Assembly (NCBI RefSeq): GCF_041725775.1 | Contig: NZ_JBEUEL010000010.1 | Coordinates: 1-64,000 of the forward strand | Source of the DNA: Pueribacillus sp041725775 | GTDB taxonomy: Bacteria; Bacillota; Bacilli; Bacillales; UBA6769 | Length of the DNA stretch: 64,000 bases | Direction of reading: 5' to 3' | Shown here: piece after piece, positions 26,485 to 35,707 of the stretch | Layout of the letters: each line of letters starts with the position of its first letter | Numbering within the stretch: position 1 is the stretch's first letter | The notes under the pieces: generated by a model | Told to the model about the DNA's origin: nothing | What the model saw: only the letters and a program-made list of their open reading frames with translations | The model's database searches: none | Position numbers and translations under genes: made by a program

Positions 26485-28575
26485 ATGAAGAACCTTAATC
26501 AAGATTACAGATTACGTGGAGAAAACGATGACCAATTGGAAATAGTTGTAAAAGAATTAGCGGATATAAAATATGCGATAGATCAAGCGTCCATCGTTGC
26601 AGTTACGAATGAGAAAGGCTTGATTTTATATGCGAACGACAAGTTTTGTGAAATTTCGAAATATAATCGTTCTGAGCTGCTTGGGCAAGATCATCGAATT
26701 TTAAATTCGAACTATCATTCAAAACAGTTTTTTAAAACGATGTGGGCTACGATTGGGCGCGGTCAAGTTTGGCGCGGAGAGATTCGCAACAAAGCGAAAG
26801 ATGGCTCGTTTTATTGGGTTGATACGACGATTATCCCGTTTTTGAATGAAAGGGGGAAACCGTATCAGTACATTTCGATTCGAAACGACATTACAGCTCG
26901 TAAACAAATGGAAGAGCAAGTGAATAAAAGTGAACGGATGTACCGGTTTATTGCGGAAAATTCTTCGGATTTAATCGCGATGGTTGATTTTGATGGAAAT
27001 TATGTGTATGCGTCGCCTTCTCATGAAACGATCTTGCATTTTAGTCAATCGGATTTGGAGTCTAGTAATTTTCTAGATTATATACATGATGATGATCGCG
27101 CGGAAGTGTTTAACAAGATAAAGCGCGGACTGTCTTGTCAGCTTGAGTTTCGAATGCGGAAGTCTAATGATAGTTATATTTATGTGGAAGCGACAATAAG
27201 TGTAGCTCGAAATCAAGAATATGTTATCCTCGTCATGCGCAATATTACAGAACGCAAAAAGAAAGAAACGCACATTTATCATTTAGCGTTTCACGATGCA
27301 TTAACGGACTTACCGAACCGAAGAATGTTTATGAAGCAGTTACGAGAAGAAGTAGCTATGGCGAGGCATTCGTCTGGGAAGTTAGCTGTTATGTTTTTAG
27401 ATCTTGATCGGTTCAAATATGTAAATGATACGTGGGGACATGAAGCGGGTGATTACATTCTTACCGTTGCAGCTAATCGGATTAAAAGTATTTTACGTTC
27501 CGATGATTTAATCGGACGTTTAGGCGGTGACGAGTTTGCTGTCATGCTAAAAAATATTAATGGTGCTGACGATGTGGCAGCTTTCACTGAAAAGCTCCGC
27601 AACTGTTTTGATGACCCGGTTGAAGTAGGAAATAAGCAACAATATACGTTATCATGCAGTATTGGAATTGCTCTATTTCCTGATCACGGAACAGAAGCAG
27701 AAAAGTTGCTTTTAAATGCAGATACGGCTCTCTATGCAATTAAAGGGCAAGGAAAAAATGAGTATGCGATTTTTACACGGGAGATGGAAGATAAATCGTT
27801 AGAGCACGTTTTGCTAGAAAACGAGTTGCGCAAAGCGATAGACAGTGAACAATTTTATATTGATTATCAGCCGAAGTTTGATTTTGTTGAAGGTAAAATG
27901 ATTGGTATGGAAGCGTTGTTGCGATGGCGACATCCTGATTTAGGTGTCATTCCACCGCTTAAATTCATTCCATTAGCAGAAGAAACGGGCTTAATTTCGC
28001 AAATTGGGGAATGGGTATTGCGGAATGCGTGTGAACAAAACAAAATGTGGCAAGAGGAAGGATTCCCACCGTTACGAATTTCTGTCAATCTATCTGTAAA
28101 GCAATTAGAAGATCCGAATATTGTTGAGAAAATTAAACGAATATTAACCGATACAAAATTAGATCCAAAATGGCTTGAACTTGAAGTGACAGAAAGTGTG
28201 TTTGCTGATATTGAAGATGCTCCGAGTATTCTTCAAGATATTCGCGACTTAGGTGTACATATTTCGATCGATGATTTTGGTACGGGGTATAGTTCATTTA
28301 GTTATATTAAACATTTACCTGTGGATACGTTAAAAATCGATGCTTCGTTTATTCGTGATATCCATGAAAATGAGGAAAGTAAAGCGATTGTTAAAGCTGT
28401 TTTAACTCTTGCTGATACGTTAGGAATGGAAGTATTAGCTGAAGGAATCGAGTTAAATGAGCAGCTGAAAGTTTTAAATGAAGATGGTTGTAAGCTTGGA
28501 CAAGGTTATTTATTTAGCAAGCCACTTTCAAAAGAAAACTTTGAACGTTTTATTGAAATGGGAGGAAACGAATGA
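26485..28575 (+). CDS. PAS-PAS-GGDEF-EAL c-di-GMP enzyme
   Basis: 696-residue cytosolic signalling enzyme. Two PAS domains (about 30-140 and 145-258) are followed by a diguanylate cyclase domain (265-425) with intact GGDEF at residues 347-351. An EAL phosphodiesterase domain (440-690) follows, with intact EAL at 476-478 and the IDDFGTGYSSFSYIKHLPVD metal-site motif. Both enzymatic halves look catalytically competent, so the protein could make or degrade c-di-GMP depending on the PAS signal. The stop overlaps the start of the next gene by 4 bp, coupling it to a chemoreceptor. Confidence 0.92.
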   Translation: MKNLNQDYRLRGENDDQLEIVVKELADIKYAIDQASIVAVTNEKGLILYANDKFCEISKYNRSELLGQDHRILNSNYHSKQFFKTMWATIGRGQVWRGEIRNKAKDGSFYWVDTTIIPFLNERGKPYQYISIRNDITARKQMEEQVNKSERMYRFIAENSSDLIAMVDFDGNYVYASPSHETILHFSQSDLESSNFLDYIHDDDRAEVFNKIKRGLSCQLEFRMRKSNDSYIYVEATISVARNQEYVILVMRNITERKKKETHIYHLAFHDALTDLPNRRMFMKQLREEVAMARHSSGKLAVMFLDLDRFKYVNDTWGHEAGDYILTVAANRIKSILRSDDLIGRLGGDEFAVMLKNINGADDVAAFTEKLRNCFDDPVEVGNKQQYTLSCSIGIALFPDHGTEAEKLLLNADTALYAIKGQGKNEYAIFTREMEDKSLEHVLLENELRKAIDSEQFYIDYQPKFDFVEGKMIGMEALLRWRHPDLGVIPPLKFIPLAEETGLISQIGEWVLRNACEQNKMWQEEGFPPLRISVNLSVKQLEDPNIVEKIKRILTDTKLDPKWLELEVTESVFADIEDAPSILQDIRDLGVHISIDDFGTGYSSFSYIKHLPVDTLKIDASFIRDIHENEESKAIVKAVLTLADTLGMEVLAEGIELNEQLKVLNEDGCKLGQGYLFSKPLSKENFERFIEMGGNE

Positions 28576-30290
28576 GTATTTTTACAAAAAAACCGAATCA
28601 TTGGGTCGAGTATATTAATAAGCAAGGAAGAAAAGTGACGAATGTAGACGAGCAAATAACGAATCGCTTAACATTTTTAGGGATCTATGACGAAACGCTG
28701 AAGTATATACGTGATGCGTACCCGATTATTTCACCTCATAAAGATGAGATTGTGAATCAATTTTATGAAAAAATTACTTCGGTTGAACTGTTAAATGAGA
28801 TTATTGCTCAACATTCAACAGTAGAACGATTAAGGCAGACGATGGCGATTTATTTAGAGCAATTTCTCCAAGCGGATGTGAATGAAGATTATGTAAAGAC
28901 GAGAATTATCGTTGGTGAAGTGCATAGTCGGATTCATTTAACCGCCGAGCATTTTATTTCAGCACACCATCTGTTAATTCAAGCGATGACTGCGATTGTG
29001 ATGGAACATTTATATTCACAGCCGAATCGAATGCTTGAAACGGTGCTTGCGATTCAAAAGCTTGCCGCTTTCGATCAGCAACTCATTGTTGAAGTGTACA
29101 TGGCAGATACGTTTAAATCATTTCTGTTTGGTATTTCAAATACATTAAATGAAGTTAGTCAGCTTGAGACCTCGAAGCAGCTTATGGACGCTATGGACAA
29201 TATGAATGATGAGAGTCACAGTGTTTCAAGTGCAACAGAAGAGGTGAGTGCATCGATTTTAGAAGTGGCCACACATGCGTCCAAAGTGGCGGAAGGTACA
29301 GATGATGCGGTCAGTTCTGCGGAAGAAAGTAAGCAAGTTGTAAACGATACACTGCAAGATATTAAGCAAGTGGGTAATGTGTACAATCAAGTCGTCGCTC
29401 AAGTGGGCAAGTTGAACGATGAAATTGACAAGACGTATGAAGTTGTTGAAATGATACGGCAAATAACCGATCAAACGAATTTGCTAGCATTAAATGCGAG
29501 CATTGAAGCGGCACGGGCAGGAGAACATGGGAAAGGATTTGCCGTTGTTGCGAATGAAGTACGAAAACTTGCAGAGCATACGAAGGAACAAACGTTACAT
29601 ATTACGGATAATATGGAGTCACTTCAGCACGTGTCAAAACTAGTGACAGAGCAAATGCATGATACGGAAAAGTTGATTGAAAAAAGTGTGTCTGGGGCTG
29701 CTATTGCAGATGAGGCATTAGATAAGATTGTACACGCGATGCAAGAAATTAACGAATCGACGTCACAAATCGCGGCGATGTCAGAAGAACAAACGTCAGC
29801 AGTAGACGAGATTGCCCAGCGAAATGCGATTATCTCAGAGTTAAGCAATAGTTCACACGAGGTTGCAACAACAACAGCTGAAGTCATTTTTCATTTAAGT
29901 AAACAGCTTGAGCAATATCGGAATACATACTTTGAAACGAATATTCAGTTAAATGACAAAGATATTATTAAAATTGCAAAAACGGATCATCTTCTCTGGA
30001 AATGGAAAGTGTATAACGTTCTTTTAGGATTAGAAACACTTAATCATGAAGAAGTCGCTTCCTATAAGTTATGTCGTTTTGGTAAATGGTATTATAGTTC
30101 ATTGCCTGAAAACATTACGAGTCAAGCGGCGTATGTACAACTTGAGCAACCGCATAAAGATGTTCATGAATATGCGAAAAAAGCGATAAAGCTTTATGAA
30201 AAAGGGGATATTACCCATGCTCAGCAAGCGTTTGAAGATTTACAAAAAGCGTCAGAAAAAGTGATTAGGCTACTAGCTGAGCTGGAATAA
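28572..30290 (+). CDS. Soluble globin-coupled chemoreceptor (HemAT-like) with C-terminal CZB domain
   Basis: 572 residues, no transmembrane helix. The N-terminal 190 residues match the protoglobin sensor of HemAT (VHSRIHLTAEHFISAHHLL contains the likely proximal His), which binds haem and oxygen. The centre is a methyl-accepting signalling domain with the hairpin NLLALNASIEAARAGEHGKG. The last 120 residues (KTDHLLWKWKVYNVLLGLE, CRFGKWYYS, HKDVHEYAKKAI) follow the His/Cys pattern of CZB zinc-binding domains. B. subtilis HemAT lacks this tail. It is translationally coupled to the PAS-GGDEF-EAL gene. Confidence 0.88.
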   Translation: MSIFTKKPNHWVEYINKQGRKVTNVDEQITNRLTFLGIYDETLKYIRDAYPIISPHKDEIVNQFYEKITSVELLNEIIAQHSTVERLRQTMAIYLEQFLQADVNEDYVKTRIIVGEVHSRIHLTAEHFISAHHLLIQAMTAIVMEHLYSQPNRMLETVLAIQKLAAFDQQLIVEVYMADTFKSFLFGISNTLNEVSQLETSKQLMDAMDNMNDESHSVSSATEEVSASILEVATHASKVAEGTDDAVSSAEESKQVVNDTLQDIKQVGNVYNQVVAQVGKLNDEIDKTYEVVEMIRQITDQTNLLALNASIEAARAGEHGKGFAVVANEVRKLAEHTKEQTLHITDNMESLQHVSKLVTEQMHDTEKLIEKSVSGAAIADEALDKIVHAMQEINESTSQIAAMSEEQTSAVDEIAQRNAIISELSNSSHEVATTTAEVIFHLSKQLEQYRNTYFETNIQLNDKDIIKIAKTDHLLWKWKVYNVLLGLETLNHEEVASYKLCRFGKWYYSSLPENITSQAAYVQLEQPHKDVHEYAKKAIKLYEKGDITHAQQAFEDLQKASEKVIRLLAELE

Positions 30291-30685
30291 GTAATGGAGG
30301 AATGAACATCTTGTGACATCCGCCTGGCATTAAAGTGTCGAGCTTTCATAAGGTTTCCAAAGGAAAGCGAAGTTTAAGCGTAAGCTCATCGCACGGCCTT
30401 TAGCTGTTTAAGATGTTGACGCAAGGGTCCATATTTTCCGATGAAGGATCATATACGGCGATACCATGTCTAATTGATGCCTATCAAGTGACGAAGCAAC
30501 TTCAACAGGAGTCGCCAAATATTATACCTTCCCTTTTCGGAGGAGTTATATTCTCGAACCCTTTTTTTCTGCGAAATACAGGAAGAAGGTTTTCGTAAAC
30601 GGATCTTCGTGTACAAGATGAAGGTCGATTTCTTTTCAAGTAAGATGATAAATACTGTTGTTGCTTACGTCTAGGAGAGATATTG
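30291..30685. other. Gene-poor stretch of about 395 bp
   Basis: A 61-codon open frame (30413-30598) reads MLTQGSIFSDEGSYTAIPCL and onward but has no ribosome binding site and no recognised family; it may be a scrap of a lost gene. No clear terminator follows the chemoreceptor gene. The last 20 bp hold the AGGAGAG site of the ABC exporter. Confidence 0.45.
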
Positions 30686-32434
30686 ATGCGAGTAAATAAG
30701 CAAGGGGATTGGCAGAAGTTTATCGATTTGCTTAAGCAAACAAAACCATCCAAGTGGCGACTCGTTGTCGCATTGTTGCTCAGTGTTACCGCAACATTAG
30801 GCGGTTTAATTATCCCACTTTTTACGAAAAATTTAGTTGATAGTTTTTCGATGACGTCTTTTCATCAAATGACGATCGTTATCCTTGCTATTGCGTTCGT
30901 CGCACAAGCAGTTGCAAATGGCTTCTCAATTTACCTTTTAAACTATGTAGGACAAGGGATTGTGGCTGAGTTGCGCAAACGCCTGTGGACGAAATTTCTT
31001 CGTTTGCCTGTTCCATATTATGATCGAACGCGAACAGGAGATATGATTAGCCGCATGACAAATGATACCGGAGTTTTGAAAAATTTAATTACCGACCATG
31101 TGACGAATTTTTTTACCGGGATTATTTCCATTATCGGGTCAGTTGCCATTTTGTTATATCTTGATTGGAAAATGACCTTGATTATGCTAACGGCGGCCCC
31201 GCTTACGCTATTTATTCTTTTTCCGCTCGGCGGACAAATGTATAAAATTTCGAAAGGTTTACAAGACGAAACAGCCGCGTTCACGACGACAATTAGCCAA
31301 GTGCTCTCAGAAATACGTCTTGTGAAAGCATCAAATGCAGAAAGGATAGAAAAAGCGAACGGACAGGAAGGAATTCGTAATTTGTTTCGTTTCGGTTTAA
31401 GAGAAGGGAAAGTACAGGCCCTCATTTCTCCGTTAGTTTCGTTCGTATTAATGGCACTACTTGTAGTCATTATCGGATATGGTGGTGTGAGGGTGTCGTC
31501 TGGTGCTCTAACCCCTGGTGATCTTGTCGCATTTATTTTATATTTATTTCAAATTATGATGCCGATGGTACAGTTTTCTACGTTTTTCACGGAATTGCAA
31601 AAGGCAAAAGGAGCGACAGAACGAATTATTCGTACGCTAGAACATCCAGAGGAAGACTTTGTATCAGGTGTCGAGGTGACAGAGACCGATTTACCGATTG
31701 TCGCTGAAGGATTAACGTTCGGATATGAAAACGAGCAGTATGTTTTGCAAGATTTAAATTTTACAATTCAACAAGGGAAAGCAACCGCAATTGTTGGACC
31801 GAGTGGGAGTGGGAAAACGACGCTGTTTGCTTTGCTTGAACGGTACTATAAACCAAATGAAGGAACGATCTATTTTGGAACAACACCAATCCATCGGTTT
31901 TCCTTGCGTTCATGGCGCCGTCTGTTCGGGTATGTTTCACAAGAAAGCCCGATTATTGCTGGGACGATACGTGAAAATATTTGTTACGGCCTTGAGGAAG
32001 AAGTGAATGAAGAAGCTCTTCGTAACGCAGCAAAAATGGCATACGCTGATGAATTTATCGGCTCGTTTCCTGATGGATATGAAACAGAAGTCGGGGAACG
32101 AGGAATGAAGCTGTCAGGAGGACAAAGACAACGAATCGGAATTGCAAGAGCATTGTTGCGTAATCCAAAAATTTTAATGCTTGATGAGGCGACTTCAAGT
32201 TTAGACAGCCAGTCGGAAATTTACGTACAAAAAGCGTTGCAAAATTTGATGCGAGGGCGTACGACACTCGTCATCGCGCACCGCTTGTCAACAGTCGTTG
32301 ATGCCGACCAGATTTTATTTTTAGATCAAGGGAAGTTAACGGGTGTCGGAACACACGAAGAACTCTATGCAACACACGAGAAATACCGTACGTTTGCGAC
32401 ACAGCAGTTAAGAATGAAAGAACATGGAGATTAG
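30686..32434 (+). CDS. ABC exporter with fused permease and ATPase (BmrA-like)
   Basis: 582-residue half-transporter. Six helices (about 20-305) include the coupling-helix region RMTNDTGVLKNLITDHVTNF. The ATPase domain has Walker A GPSGSGKTT, Q-loop YVSQESPIIAG, signature LSGGQRQR, Walker B ILMLDEATSSLD and the H-loop AHRLST. It likely works as a homodimer, exporting drugs or lipids. ATG at 30686 fits AGGAGAG better than TTG 3 bp earlier. It is followed after 21 bp by the decayed phosphatase gene. Confidence 0.9.
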   Translation: MRVNKQGDWQKFIDLLKQTKPSKWRLVVALLLSVTATLGGLIIPLFTKNLVDSFSMTSFHQMTIVILAIAFVAQAVANGFSIYLLNYVGQGIVAELRKRLWTKFLRLPVPYYDRTRTGDMISRMTNDTGVLKNLITDHVTNFFTGIISIIGSVAILLYLDWKMTLIMLTAAPLTLFILFPLGGQMYKISKGLQDETAAFTTTISQVLSEIRLVKASNAERIEKANGQEGIRNLFRFGLREGKVQALISPLVSFVLMALLVVIIGYGGVRVSSGALTPGDLVAFILYLFQIMMPMVQFSTFFTELQKAKGATERIIRTLEHPEEDFVSGVEVTETDLPIVAEGLTFGYENEQYVLQDLNFTIQQGKATAIVGPSGSGKTTLFALLERYYKPNEGTIYFGTTPIHRFSLRSWRRLFGYVSQESPIIAGTIRENICYGLEEEVNEEALRNAAKMAYADEFIGSFPDGYETEVGERGMKLSGGQRQRIGIARALLRNPKILMLDEATSSLDSQSEIYVQKALQNLMRGRTTLVIAHRLSTVVDADQILFLDQGKLTGVGTHEELYATHEKYRTFATQQLRMKEHGD

Positions 32435-32455
32435 GGAGAGAAGTATTCATCGATT

Positions 32456-32909
32456 ATGGATATAAAACTACTACAGTTCATTAATGGTTTAGCCGAAAAG
32501 TCAACCGTCCTAGACACTTTTTTTATTTATCTTACAAATTACGGATCGATTCTCTTTGTTTTCATTTTGTTTATCATTTGGTTTTCAAAGAAAAATAAGC
32601 TAGAAATGCGCCGATCCGTCATCAAAAATCTCATTGAGTTGGTCTATTTCCGTGAACGTCCATTTGTAAATGAGTCGGTTTCATTGCTCATTGATAAATC
32701 GGAAGAGAGTACGTCTTTTCTGAGCAATCATGCAGCGGGGCATTTGCAATTGCGTTTGCACTCTGGTGGAGAAGATAGAAGTATGGAGCTGCGGCGCTTT
32801 TTTAGCATTTTTACTCGCACTTTCAAGAGTGTATGTTGGGGTTCATTATCCATTTGACGTTGTCAGTGGTGTACTTGTTGCCCTTATTGCGTTCTTGCTT
32901 GTTAGATAG
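32456..32909 (+). pseudogene. Decayed PAP2 phosphatase (BcrC/YwoA-like)
   Basis: Starts MDIKLLQFINGLAEKSTVLD, as in BcrC-type undecaprenyl-diphosphate phosphatases. The region around LIELVYFRERPFV appears shortened by about a dozen residues relative to YwoA. The FPSNH motif is FLSNH, and after HAAG the frame shifts twice. The end, SRVYVGVHYPFDVVSGVLVA, is recognisable in another frame to a stop at 32909. With two frameshifts and a changed catalytic motif it cannot be functional. A paralogue elsewhere presumably recycles the lipid carrier. Confidence 0.8.
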
Positions 32910-32992
32910 CAACAAGAGCGTCTCAGTCGTGTCTTTCAAATGGCACTTAACTGTTTTCGGAAAATCGAAGATAAAGTACTTGGTTGGAAATG

Positions 32993-33020
32993 AAAAAGGC
33001 AGCCCATGGGGCTGCTGTTT
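32993..33020 (-). terminator. Terminator of the nitroreductase gene
   Basis: On the minus strand AGCAGCCCC-AT-GGGCTGC(C) forms a strong stem followed by TTTTT, 11 bp beyond the nitroreductase stop codon. Confidence 0.8.
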
Positions 33021-33030
33021 AATTTTGAAA

Positions 33031-33585
33031 TTAAAAATATGTGAGTTTTTCTCTAATATCTGTTCGTTTTCTCTCTGGAATTCGAGCGTTTTTATCGAAG
33101 TATCCGATTTGCAACATCCCGATAATTTTTTCGTCTTTGTCGACATCAAGTTCTGCGTAAAATCTCGGATCATAAATAAAATTAGGCGTTTTCCAAACCA
33201 TCCCGAGTTTTTTTTCCCAAGCAAGTAGTTGCAAGTTTTGAATGAAGCAACTCGTTGCAGCGAAGTTTTCATCAAATTGTTTTTGACGTGGGTCTGTTTT
33301 CATGATGACGATAAGAAATGCTGGAACGTCTTTAAATTTATTCAACATTTGTTCATGTTGGCTTTTTGGTAAACAAGTTAAAATTGAATCGAGAAATGCT
33401 TCTTTTCGATCGTTGGAGATAAATATAAAGCGCCAAGGCTCACGAAGTCCGTGGTTTGGAGCCCATGCGGCGTCGTTCAACAATGAGATCATCAATTCCT
33501 TGTCCACTTCTTTTTGAATGTAGCCTGATTTGACTGAACGTCTGTCGCGTATGAGTTCAGACACAGATTGGATCGTTTCCTTCAC
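33031..33585 (-). CDS. Nitroreductase-family flavoprotein (YdjA-like)
   Basis: 184 residues. An FMN-binding nitroreductase fold begins with the ELIRDRRSVKSGYIQ motif, followed by AAWAPNHGLREPWRFIFIS (flavin contact region), GMVWKTPNFIYDPRF and GMLQIGYFDKNARIPERKR. It would reduce nitro or quinone compounds with NAD(P)H. It is divergent from the iron-uptake operon, with about 230 bp between, and ends at a strong terminator. Physiological substrate unknown. Confidence 0.86.
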   Translation of the reverse strand: MKETIQSVSELIRDRRSVKSGYIQKEVDKELMISLLNDAAWAPNHGLREPWRFIFISNDRKEAFLDSILTCLPKSQHEQMLNKFKDVPAFLIVIMKTDPRQKQFDENFAATSCFIQNLQLLAWEKKLGMVWKTPNFIYDPRFYAELDVDKDEKIIGMLQIGYFDKNARIPERKRTDIREKLTYF

Positions 33586-33623
33586 AGTTTGTTCACTCCA
33601 TCAAAATATTTTTATTAAAAGTA

Positions 33624-33652
33624 TTGACAGTGATAATGAGATTCATTATCAT
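33624..33652 (+). promoter_or_regulatory. Promoter with embedded Fur box, iron-uptake operon
   Basis: TTGACA (33624-33629), 17-bp spacer and TATCAT (33647-33652) enclose TGATAATGAGATTCATTATCA (33631-33651), a very good Fur box. Fur with iron would block RNA polymerase directly. A leader of about 150 nt follows. It contains an imperfect hairpin (GGCTGGAGAG near 33684 with CTCTACCAGTC near 33711) of unknown role. Confidence 0.85.
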
Positions 33653-33813
33653 TTTAATTGAGAATAGTTTTCATTTATTGCGAGGCTGGAGAGTTGGTGC
33701 CCCCTTTTCTCTACCAGTCTCTTTTGACAAGGGCTTATTTATCTCTATTGTATCTCAATGGCTACAATTGTAAAATGAAGCTACTTGCAACTATGTAAAA
33801 AAGGAAACGTGCA

Positions 33814-34767
33814 ATGAAAATTCGCTATTTAGTATTTGCACTGATTATTTTGTCAATCGGCTCTTTATTTATAGGGGTAACGTCAATTTCAATTTTTGAC
33901 TTATTTCGTTTGGACGATAATCAAGTGCAAGTTTTACTTGTCAGTCGGCTTCCACGGCTCATTAGTATCATTATTGCAGGCGCAAGCATGAGCATTAGTG
34001 GATTAATTATGCAGCAGTTAAGCAGAAATAAGTTTGTATCACCAACAACGGCAGGTACGATGGATTCGGCTAGGCTCGGGATTCTCATCTCCATGTTGTT
34101 GTTTGCATCAGCAAGTTCTTTACAGAAAATGCTCGTTGCATTTGTGTTTGCATTACTCGGCACGTTCATATTTATGAAGATTTTAGAAAAAATTAAATTT
34201 AAAGATGCTATTTTCATCCCACTTGTCGGTCTAATGTTTGGTAATATTGTTAATTCGATTGCGACCTTTTTTGCGTATAAACATGATCTTATTCAAAATA
34301 TGGCAACATGGTTACTCGGGGATTTCTCAATGATTATGAAAGGTCGTTTTGAATTAATGTACATTAGTATCCCACTTATGATTGTTGCGTACTTATTTGC
34401 AAATAAGTTTACGATCGCTGGGATGGGTGAAGACTTCTCAAAAAATTTAGGCTTGAACTACCGACAAGTTGTTAACATTGGCTTAACGATCGTTGCACTC
34501 GTTACCGCATCGGTTGTGCTAACAGTTGGAATGATTCCGTTTTTAGGCTTAATCATTCCGAATATCGTTACGATCTACCAAGGAGATCATTTGCGTAACA
34601 GCTTGATGCATACCGCGTTACTCGGTGCTGTCTTTGTATTGTTTTGTGATATTCTCGGCCGTGTTATCATTTATCCGTTTGAAATACCAATTAGTTTAAC
34701 AGTTGGCGTCATAGGAAGCGGGATTTTTATTTATCTTCTGATGAGGAGAAGGGCATATGGGCTATAA
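33814..34767 (+). CDS. Iron-siderophore ABC transporter permease, YclN-like
   Basis: 317-residue FecCD-family permease with about nine helices. Typical segments are SRLPRLISIIIAGASMSISG and the C-terminal GMIPFLGLIIPNIVTIYQGD, the loop that contacts the ATPase. First gene of the Fur-controlled unit; it overlaps the next permease by 11 bp. The order permease-permease-ATPase-binding protein matches yclNOPQ of B. subtilis, which imports petrobactin-type siderophores, so a catecholate/petrobactin substrate is likely but not proven. Confidence 0.86.
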   Translation: MKIRYLVFALIILSIGSLFIGVTSISIFDLFRLDDNQVQVLLVSRLPRLISIIIAGASMSISGLIMQQLSRNKFVSPTTAGTMDSARLGILISMLLFASASSLQKMLVAFVFALLGTFIFMKILEKIKFKDAIFIPLVGLMFGNIVNSIATFFAYKHDLIQNMATWLLGDFSMIMKGRFELMYISIPLMIVAYLFANKFTIAGMGEDFSKNLGLNYRQVVNIGLTIVALVTASVVLTVGMIPFLGLIIPNIVTIYQGDHLRNSLMHTALLGAVFVLFCDILGRVIIYPFEIPISLTVGVIGSGIFIYLLMRRRAYGL

Positions 34768-35707
34768 ATCGAAAACAGTTGTACTCGGTGTGTTATCCGT
34801 TCTGCTCATTCTCGCCTTTCTATTCTATGATGTCGGAACAAATTGGCAGTATATCTTGTCCAAAAGGACGGCGAAGGTTCTTGCTATTGTTTTGACTGGC
34901 GGTGCAATTGCGTTCTCGACTGTTATTTTTCAAACGATTACGAACAACCGCATTTTGACGCCTAATATTATGGGGTTTGATTCACTTTACTTGCTTATCC
35001 AAACCGTCATCGTCTTTTTACTTGGCTCAACGACCTTAACTATGATGAACAACAATGTTCATTTTTTAATGACAGTTGGGATTATGGTCGTATTCGCTCT
35101 ATTGTTGTATAAAATTTTATTTAAGCGTAATGACCAAAATATCTATTTTCTTTTATTAATTGGAATTATTTTTGGCACGTTTTTTGAAAGTTTTTCTTCG
35201 TTTATGCAAGTGTTAATTGATCCGAATGAGTTCCAAATTGTGCAAGACCGCATGTTTGCTAGCTTTAATAACATAAAAACAGACTTACTTCTCGTTGCAA
35301 GTATTTTAATTGTTCTTGTCACGCTTTACTTTGTACCATTTATGAAATATCTGGATGTATTGGCATTAGGACGAGAGCACGCGGTTAACTTAGGCGTTGA
35401 TTATGACTATGTTGTGAAAAGACTTCTTATCGTTGTTGCGATTTTAATTTCAATTGCGACAGCACTCGTCGGCCCGATTACTTTTTTAGGTCTTCTCGTC
35501 GTCAATGTGACATATGAGTTTTTAAAAACGTACCGTCATTCGTTTTTAATTATTAGCTCGATCTTTATTGCGATTATTGCTCTCGTTGGCGGTCAACTCG
35601 TTGTTGAGCGAATTTTTACGTTTTCAACGACATTAAGCGTTATTTTAAACTTCGTCGGCGGTGTTTATTTTATTTACTTATTGCTAAAGGAGAATAAATC
35701 ATGGTAA
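34757..35707 (+). CDS. Iron-siderophore ABC transporter permease, YclO-like
   Basis: 316-residue second FecCD-type permease. The C-terminal contact segment GPITFLGLLVVNVTYEFLKT is the counterpart of the one in its partner. It would form the heterodimeric channel with the YclN-like protein. GAGGAGAAGG upstream of the ATG lies inside the preceding gene, and its end overlaps the ATPase gene by 7 bp. Confidence 0.86.
   Translation: MGYKSKTVVLGVLSVLLILAFLFYDVGTNWQYILSKRTAKVLAIVLTGGAIAFSTVIFQTITNNRILTPNIMGFDSLYLLIQTVIVFLLGSTTLTMMNNNVHFLMTVGIMVVFALLLYKILFKRNDQNIYFLLLIGIIFGTFFESFSSFMQVLIDPNEFQIVQDRMFASFNNIKTDLLLVASILIVLVTLYFVPFMKYLDVLALGREHAVNLGVDYDYVVKRLLIVVAILISIATALVGPITFLGLLVVNVTYEFLKTYRHSFLIISSIFIAIIALVGGQLVVERIFTFSTTLSVILNFVGGVYFIYLLLKENKSW

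Noticed and set aside
30413..30598. 61-codon open frame as a gene
   Set aside because: It has no ribosome binding site, no recognised family and odd composition. Treated as intergenic.
32833..33275. Long open frames on both strands between the phosphatase relic and the nitroreductase
   Set aside because: They overlap the recognised relic, the terminator and the nitroreductase gene in other frames; none shows a family pattern.
33660..33813. Riboswitch in the leader of the iron-uptake operon
   Set aside because: Only one imperfect hairpin is visible and no known consensus fits; the Fur box already explains control.
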